A DNA stretch of 64,000 bases, from the NCBI GenBank assembly GCA_049975425.1, contig JBNGDI010000009.1, positions 39,805 through 103,804 of the forward strand, in the 5' to 3' direction. The stretch's first letter is position 1. Every line of letters starts with the position of its first letter. The notes under the pieces were generated by a model. That model saw only the letters and a list, made by a program, of their open reading frames with translations. It was not told where the DNA came from and did not search any database. Below, piece by piece: positions 63,005 to 64,000 of this stretch. A program made the position numbers and the translations under genes. The stretch is from HyVt-105 sp049975425. Lineage in GTDB: Bacteria > Bacteroidota > Bacteroidia > Bacteroidales > VadinHA17.

Positions 63005-63517
63005 ATGCGCGGACAGCCAGGACTTTACAGGATACTGGAAGAACTGAACATCTCCTTCGATTACCATGAGCATCCGCCGGTTCCCACGGTGGAGGAAGCC
63101 TCGAAGTACTGGAAGGGGATCGATTCGGCCCACTGCAAAAATATTTTTTTCCGCAACCATAAAGGAAACCGGCATTACCTGGTGATCATCGACTACCGGC
63201 AGGTGCTCGACATCCACGACCTGGAAAAGCGGCTCAGGCAGGGGAAGCTGTCTTTCGCCTCGGAAAGGCGGCTGAAGAAATACCTGGGGCTTACCCCGGG
63301 GTCGGTAACGCCTTTCGGCTTGATCAACGACAGGGAAAACCACGTGCATGTGTTTCTTGACGAAAACCTGCGTCATGCGGAGCGTATTTCTTTCCATCCC
63401 TGCATCAATACGGCCAGCCTGGTTCTTCCCATGAAAGATTTCATCCGTTTTCTCGACCATACGGGCAACACCTGGGAGTTCACCCGGCTGTATGACAACG
63501 GGGAGGATGAAGTATAA
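63005..63517 (+). CDS. ProX/YbaK-family aminoacyl-tRNA editing protein
   Basis: 170 aa from the ATG at 63005, chosen because the -7 element at 62975-62982 leaves 62984 untranscribed. HEHPPVPTVEEASKYW, CKNIFFRNHKGNRHYLVIID and LTPGSVTPFGLIND are hallmarks of the prolyl-tRNA editing family, which hydrolyses Ala-tRNA(Pro) in trans; the VTPFGL motif and the conserved Lys (CKN) are in place. Probably monocistronic. Confidence 0.9.
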   Translation: MRGQPGLYRILEELNISFDYHEHPPVPTVEEASKYWKGIDSAHCKNIFFRNHKGNRHYLVIIDYRQVLDIHDLEKRLRQGKLSFASERRLKKYLGLTPGSVTPFGLINDRENHVHVFLDENLRHAERISFHPCINTASLVLPMKDFIRFLDHTGNTWEFTRLYDNGEDEV

Positions 63518-63710
63518 TTCCGCAGGCAGGGTATATGTATACCGGTATTACTCTACCGGACTTTGTATCGTTTATGTTGTTAGTATATCACCATTTTTAC
63601 ATACGAAACAGGTTATTATACATGCCATAAAAGATATTATTTCTTATTCAATCAATTACAGAAACAAGCCATCACCTGTCAGGTAAAATAACAATTCGTT
63701 TTTACAACTT
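63518..63710. other. Gene-free AT-rich stretch after the ProX-like gene
   Basis: 193 bases without a convincing gene. A short open frame (63492-63686) has no start-site signals and a membrane-like but uncharacteristic composition. Two short palindromes, GTATATGTATAC and TACCGGTA, lie close together near 63535-63550. Confidence 0.5.
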
Positions 63711-63972
63711 TATCTTTGATATATTCATCCCACCAGCTCCTCAGGCCTGTTTCATTCGCCACCCTGTGGCGAACAACCTGCATTTTTCAGGGATGAAAAA
63801 AGCAGGCAAAAAAATCTTCTGTCTGCTGATGCTTTTGAAGTAACCTTGATCAAAAATATATTTCATAAAACTATCCGTTCAGAAATATTTTCTGATGTTG
63901 TTAGATAGAATTGCGAATTTGAGGAGTCATACAACTACGTAGATAGCTACGTCCTCAAATTCGCAAGTTTTT
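63711..63972 (+). ncRNA. Candidate structured small RNA (promoter, hairpins, terminator)
   Basis: TATCTTTG at 63711-63718 is an exact -7 element. Downstream are a perfect 8-bp hairpin TTCGCCAC-CCT-GTGGCGAA (63755-63773) and a 12-base-arm hairpin with one mismatch (63777-63806). A 15-bp inverted repeat, TTGCGAATTTGAGGA with TCCTCAAATTCGCAA (63911-63925 / 63952-63966), has an inner ACGTAG-ATAG-CTACGT stem and is followed by TTTTT. No ORF fits. If transcribed, the RNA would be about 250 bases. The 3' repeat could instead belong to a mobile-element end just outside the window. Confidence 0.3.
63911..63972 (+). terminator. Large inverted repeat with T-run, terminator-like
   Basis: 15-bp perfect outer stem and 6-bp inner stem, then GTTTTTA. 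Much longer than the other terminators in the window. Confidence 0.5.
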
Positions 63973-64000
63973 ATTAAAAGATAATATATTATTTGTTATT

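Noticed and set aside
63492..63686. 64-codon ORF after the ProX-like gene
   Set aside because: Starts within the end of the real gene, has no start signals, and a composition expected by chance in AT-rich DNA.

Overview
The window is a chromosomal segment of a Bacteroidota bacterium, most likely of the Bacteroidales/Marinilabiliales type. Four things point there: the type IX secretion gene sprA with a probable T9SS cargo, a fused LpxC/FabZ, an S46 dipeptidyl-peptidase with DUF4837 and TonB-receptor lipobiology, and repeated promoters of the Bacteroidota form TTTG-N18-20-TAnnTTTG. A superoxide reductase and the SUF iron-sulfur system suggest an anaerobe or microaerophile. No phage, insertion sequence, CRISPR array or rRNA operon is visible.

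Layout. 1-5248 (minus strand) is a compact five-gene operon: a radical-SAM lysine-2,3-aminomutase-like enzyme, a GNAT/histone-deacetylase-like fusion, two ATP-grasp ligases and a second GNAT that runs off the left edge. This is the best candidate for an undescribed pathway. 5560-5634 is an initiator tRNA-fMet, followed by a terminator and a patch of diverged ~103-bp tandem repeats. 6010-17184 (plus) is mostly housekeeping and envelope: superoxide reductase, an M23 peptidase, dxr, rseP, tatA, a DUF4837 lipoprotein, leucyl aminopeptidase, pdxA, malic enzyme and ruvA. 17209-24636 is sprA, the giant T9SS translocon, followed by gcvH and a polytopic membrane protein. 26655-31352 (minus) is infB-nusA-rimP with a consensus promoter and a palindrome in its leader. 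31576-36267 (plus) is an HD-domain hydrolase and lipid A genes lpxD, lpxC/fabZ and lpxA, ending tail-to-tail with thiL (minus).

37440-43134 (plus) is a complete SUF operon (sufBCDSE plus a MIP18/SufT-like gene), followed by queG, which encodes a 4Fe-4S enzyme. YjbQ is convergent with it. 44584-49714 holds a hydrolase/GSCFA pair and a TonB-dependent receptor/lipoprotein pair. 49892-50035 contains a small single-pass membrane ORF. Then come a VanZ-like protein, a divergent flippase/glycosyltransferase pair, rnhB, a DPP7-type peptidase, marC, rnhA, a small T9SS cargo protein, a MacB/FtsX-type permease, a SiaC-like protein, an OmpP1/FadL porin and a ProX-type editing protein. The last 480 bases have no convincing gene but carry a promoter, three hairpins and a terminator-like structure, possibly a small RNA.

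Functional links. SprA and the cargo at 57401-57904 belong to one secretion route. LpxD, LpxC/FabZ and LpxA supply lipid A. SUF supplies clusters to QueG and KamA. RimP, NusA and IF-2 form the classical translation/transcription operon. All assignments come from reading motifs and context; no database search was run.
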